Shown here: positions 18,501 to 22,500 of the stretch, one piece after another
Layout: the number at the start of each line of letters is the position of its first letter
Position numbering within the stretch: the first letter of the stretch is position 1
Source: Monoplex corrugatus
Lineage: Eukaryota > Mollusca > Gastropoda > Littorinimorpha > Ranellidae
DNA: 22,500 nucleotides
Direction: 5' to 3'
NCBI GenBank assembly: GCA_030674185.1
Contig: CM060314.1
Location: 31,436,615 to 31,459,114, forward strand
Made by a program: the position numbers and the translations under genes
The notes under the pieces: model-generated
The model's input: only the letters and a program-made list of their open reading frames with translations
Database searches by the model: none
What the model was told of the DNA's origin: nothing

Positions 18501-21500
18501 ACAACAGGGTACGTATAACAGAATGACAACAGGGTACGTATAACAGAATGACAACAAGGTACGTACAACAGAATGACAACAAGGTACATATAACAGAATG
18601 ACAACAAGGTACATATAACAGTATGACAACAAGGTACGTATAACAGAATGACAACAGGGTACATACAACAGAATGACAACAGGGTACATACAACAGAATG
18701 ACAACAGGGTACATACAACCGAATGACAACAGGGTACATACAACAGAATGACAACAGGGTACATACAACAGAATGACAACAGGGTACATACAACAGAATG
18801 ACAACAGGGTACATATAATAGTATGACAACAAGGTACGTATAACAGAATGACAACAGGGTACATACAACAGAATGACAACAAGGTACATATAACAGAATG
18901 ACAACAGGGTACGTATAACAGAATGACAACAGGGTACATATAACAGAATGACAACAGGGTACGTATAGCAGAATGACAACAGGGTACATACAACAGAATG
19001 ACAACAGGGTACATACAACAGAATGACAACAGGGTACATATAACAGAATGACAACAGGGTACGTATAACAGAATGACAACAGGATACATACAACAGAATG
19101 ACAACAGGATACATACAACAGAATGACAACAGGGTACATATAACAGAATGACAACAGGGTACGTATAACAGAATGACAACAGGGTACGTATAACAGAATG
19201 ACAACAGGATACATACAACAGAATGACAACAGGATACATATAACAGTATGACAACAGGGTACGTACAACAGAATGACAACAGGGTAACATACAACAGAAT
19301 GACAACAGGGTACGTACAACAGAATGACAACAGGGTACATACAACAGAATGACAACAGGGTACGTACAACAGAATGACAACAGGGTACGTATAGCAGAAT
19401 GACAACAGGGTACGTATAACAGAATGACAAACAGGGTACATATAACAGAATAACAACAGGTACGTATAACAGAATGACAACAGGGTACATATAACAGAAT
19501 GACAACAGGGTACGTATAACAGAATGACAACAGGGTACATACAACAGAATGACAACAGTGTACATATAACAGAATGACAACAGTGTACGTATAACAGAAT
19601 GACAACAGGGTACGTATAACAGAATGACAACAGTGTACATATAACAGAATGACAACAGTATACATATAACAGAATGACAACAGGGTACATATAACAGAAT
19701 GACAACAGTGTAGTATAACAGAATGACAACAGGGTACGTACAACACAATGACAACAGGGTACGTATAACACAATCACAACAGGGTACGTATAACAGAATG
19801 ACAACAGGGTACGTATAACAGAATGACAACAGGGTACGTATAACAGAATGACAACAGGGTACGTATAACAGAATGACAACAGGGTACGTATAACAGAATG
19901 ACAACTGTCAACGTATAACAGAATGACAACATGGTACGTATAACAGAATGACAACAGGGTACGTATAAACAGAATGACAACAGGGTACGTATAACAGAAT
20001 GACAACAGTGTACGTATAACAGAATGACAACAAGGTACATATAACAGAATGACAACAGGGTACGTATAACAGAATGACAACAAGGTACATATAACAGAAT
20101 GACAACAGTGTACGTATAACAGAATGACAACAAGGTACATATAACAGAATGACAACAGGGTACGTATAACAGAATGACAACAGCGTACATATAACAGAAT
20201 GACAACAAGGTACGTATAACAGAATGACAACAAGGTACGTATAACAGAATGACAACAGGGTACGTACAACAGAATGACAACAGGGTACGTATAACAGAAT
20301 GACAACAGGGTACGTACAACAGAATGACAACAGGGTCCGTACAACAGAATGACAACAGGGTACGTACAACAGAATCACAACAGGGTACGTATAACAGAAT
20401 GACAACAGGGTACGTATAACATAATGACAACAAGGTACGTAATAACAGAATGACAACAGTGTACGTATAACAGAATGACAACAGGGTACGTATAAACAGA
20501 ATGACAACAGGGTACGTATAACAGAATGACAACAAGGTACGTATAACAGAATGACAACAGTGTACGTATAACAGAATGACAACAGGGTACGTATAACAGA
20601 ATGACAACAGGGTACGTATAACAGAATGACAACAGTGTACGTATAACAGAATGACAACAAGGTACGTATAACAGAATGACAACAAGGTACGTATAACAGA
20701 ATGACAACAGGGTACGTATAACAGAATGACAACAGTGTACGTATAACAGAATGACAACAGGGTACGTATAACAGAATGACAACAGGGTACGTATAACAGA
20801 ATGACAACAGGTACGTATAACAGAATGACAACAGTGTACGTATAACAGAATGACAACAGGGTACGTATAACAGAATGACAACAGTGTACGTATAACAGAA
20901 TGACAACAGTGTACGTATAACAGAATGACAACAGTGTACGTATAACAGAATGACAACAGGGTACGTATAACAGAATGACAACAGGGTACGTATAACAGAA
21001 TGACAACAGTGTACGTATAACAGAATGACAACAAGGTACGTATAACAGAATGACAACAGGGTACGTATAACAGAATGACAGCAGTGTACGTATAACAGAA
21101 TGACAACAGGGTACGTATAACAGAATGACAACAGGGTACGTATAACAGAATGACAACAAGGTACGTACAACAGAATGACAACAAGGTACATATAACAGAA
21201 TGACAACAAGGTACATATAACAGAATGACAACAAGGTACATATAACAGTATGACAACAAGGTACGTATAACAGAATGACAACAGGGTACATACAACAGAA
21301 TGACAACAGGGTACATATAACAGTATGACAACAAGGTACGTATAACAGAATGACAACAGGGTACATACAACAGAATGACAACAAGGTACATATAACAGAA
21401 TGACAACAGGGTACGTATAACAGAATGACAACAGGGTACATACAACAGAATGACAACAAGGTACATATAACAGAATGACAACAGGGTACGTATAGCAGAA

Positions 21501-22500
21501 TGACAACAGGGTACGTATAACAGAATGACAACAGGGTACGTATAACAGAATGACAACAGGATACATACAACAGAATGACAACAGGATACATACAACAGAA
21601 TGACAACAGGGTACATATAACAGAATGACAACAGGGTACGTATAACAGAATGACAACAGGGTACGTATAACAGAATGACAACAGGATACATACAACAGAA
21701 TGACAACAGGGTACATATAACAGTATGACAACAGGGTACGTACAACAGAATGACAACAGGGTACATACAACAGAATGACAACAGGGTACGTACAACAGAA
21801 TGACAACAGGGTACGTATAGCAGAATGACAACAGGGTACGTATAACAGAATGACAACAGGGTACATATAACAGAATAACAACAGGTACGTATAACAGAAT
21901 GACAACAGGGTACATATAACAGAATAACAACAGGTACGTATAACAGAATGACAACAGGGTACATACAACAGAATGACAACAGGGTACATATAACAGAATG
22001 ACAACAGGTACGTATAAACAGAATGACAACAGGGTACATATAACAGAATAACAACAGGGTACATACAACAGAATAACAACAGGGTACGTACAACAGAATG
22101 ACAACAGGGTACATATAACAGAATGACAACAGGATACGTATAACAGAATGACAACAGGATACGTATAACAGAATGACAACAGGATACGTATAACAGAATG
22201 ACAACAGGATACGTATAACAGAATGACAACAGGGTACGTATAACAGAATGACAACAGGATACGTATAACAGAATGACAACAGGGTACATATAACAGAATG
22301 ACAACAGGGTACGTATAACAGAATGACAACAGGGTACGTATAACAGAATGACAACAGGGTACATACAACAGAATGACAACAGGATACGTACAACAGAATG
22401 ACAACAGGATACGTATAACAGAATGACAACAGGGTACGTATAACAGAATGACAACAGGATACGTATAACAGAATGACAACAGGGTACGTACAACAGAATG
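15581..22500. repeat. 25-bp minisatellite array starting at a splice donor
   Basis: The unit is 25 bp with the core GGGTACGTATAACAG; about 276 units fit in the 6.9 kb before the window ends. Adjacent unit starts at 19807 and 19832 give the period. Variant classes are GTGTAC or AAGGTAC at the first position, CGTAT/CATAT/CATAC/CGTAC in the middle, and rare TATAGCAG (17668, 18964, 19390, 21491, 21816) and AATAACAACA units. Early units (to about 16590) are mostly GTGTACATA/GGGTACGTA; later units are mostly GGGTACGTA or AAGGTACGTA. The reverse strand has no stop in any phase of the unit, producing minus-strand frames of up to 976 codons. Confidence 0.97.

Noticed and set aside
15515..22493. Minus-strand open frames of 200-976 codons with a 25-residue hydrophobic Cys-rich period
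   Set aside because: They overlap in all three frames of a tandem 25-bp repeat and follow from a unit without minus-strand stops. There is no start context, no family match and no non-repetitive coding part.
15581..22500. CRISPR-like array
   Set aside because: Units are directly abutting 25-bp copies with point variants and no unique spacers, in DNA with intron-split genes.

Overview
The window looks like metazoan nuclear DNA, most likely from a mollusc (gastropod-like) or another lophotrochozoan. It holds an intron-rich gene on the + strand, degenerate non-LTR retrotransposons, tRNA-headed SINE-like elements and very large amounts of microsatellite and minisatellite DNA. The mollusc guess rests on recollection of the SINE body motif CAGTGCACGTTAAAGATCCC near 2854-2873 and on overall repeat style; it is not proven. 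No bacterial genes, CRISPR array or rRNA gene were seen.

The one host gene that can be supported is a fragment of a leucine-rich-repeat protein of the ribonuclease-inhibitor type (28-residue repeats, LRRC74/NLRC3-like). Five internal coding exons on the + strand (3953-4046, 6032-6081, 9056-9137, 14465-14550, 15388-15582) have usable splice sites and matching phases (1, 0, 1, 0, 0). They join into 169 uninterrupted codons holding six consecutive 28-residue repeats. Neither end of the gene is in the window. A further open segment at 1658-1898 could be an exon, but its donor and link to the gene are unclear.

Layout: 1-357 pyrimidine-rich microsatellite; 862-1628 (CA)n-type array; 1658-1898 possible exon; 1855-2570 TTAA-punctuated minisatellite with an inverted end; 2680-3130 SINE-like element; 3262-3800 CT/CTGT array; exon a; 4053-4556 (GT)n then CTGT/CTGC; 4613-4800 copy A of an unnamed repeat; 4919-5371 hairpin element flanked by direct repeats; 5507-5716 (CT)n; exon b; 6189-6772 (GT)n cassette repeated three times; 6976-7987 ATG/GAA trinucleotide array; 7990-8700 minus-strand LINE remnant; 8880-9010 minus-strand SINE-like head; exon c; 9143-9700 second TTAA minisatellite locus; 9840-12115 copy B of the unnamed repeat, split by an L2/CR1-like LINE; 12139-12737 GT/CTGT; 12740-13103 SINE-like element; 13594-14400 second LINE remnant; exon d; 14590-15262 CCTTG pentanucleotide array; exon e; 15581-22500 a 25-bp minisatellite of about 276 units that runs off the window end.

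The most striking feature is this last array. It begins at the 5' splice site of exon e, and many units repeat the donor-like sequence GGTACGT, so the intron opens with hundreds of near-copies of its own donor. The long minus-strand open frames over the array are by-products of a unit without minus-strand stops, not genes. Everything outside the five LRR exons is intronic or intergenic repeat DNA and mobile-element debris.
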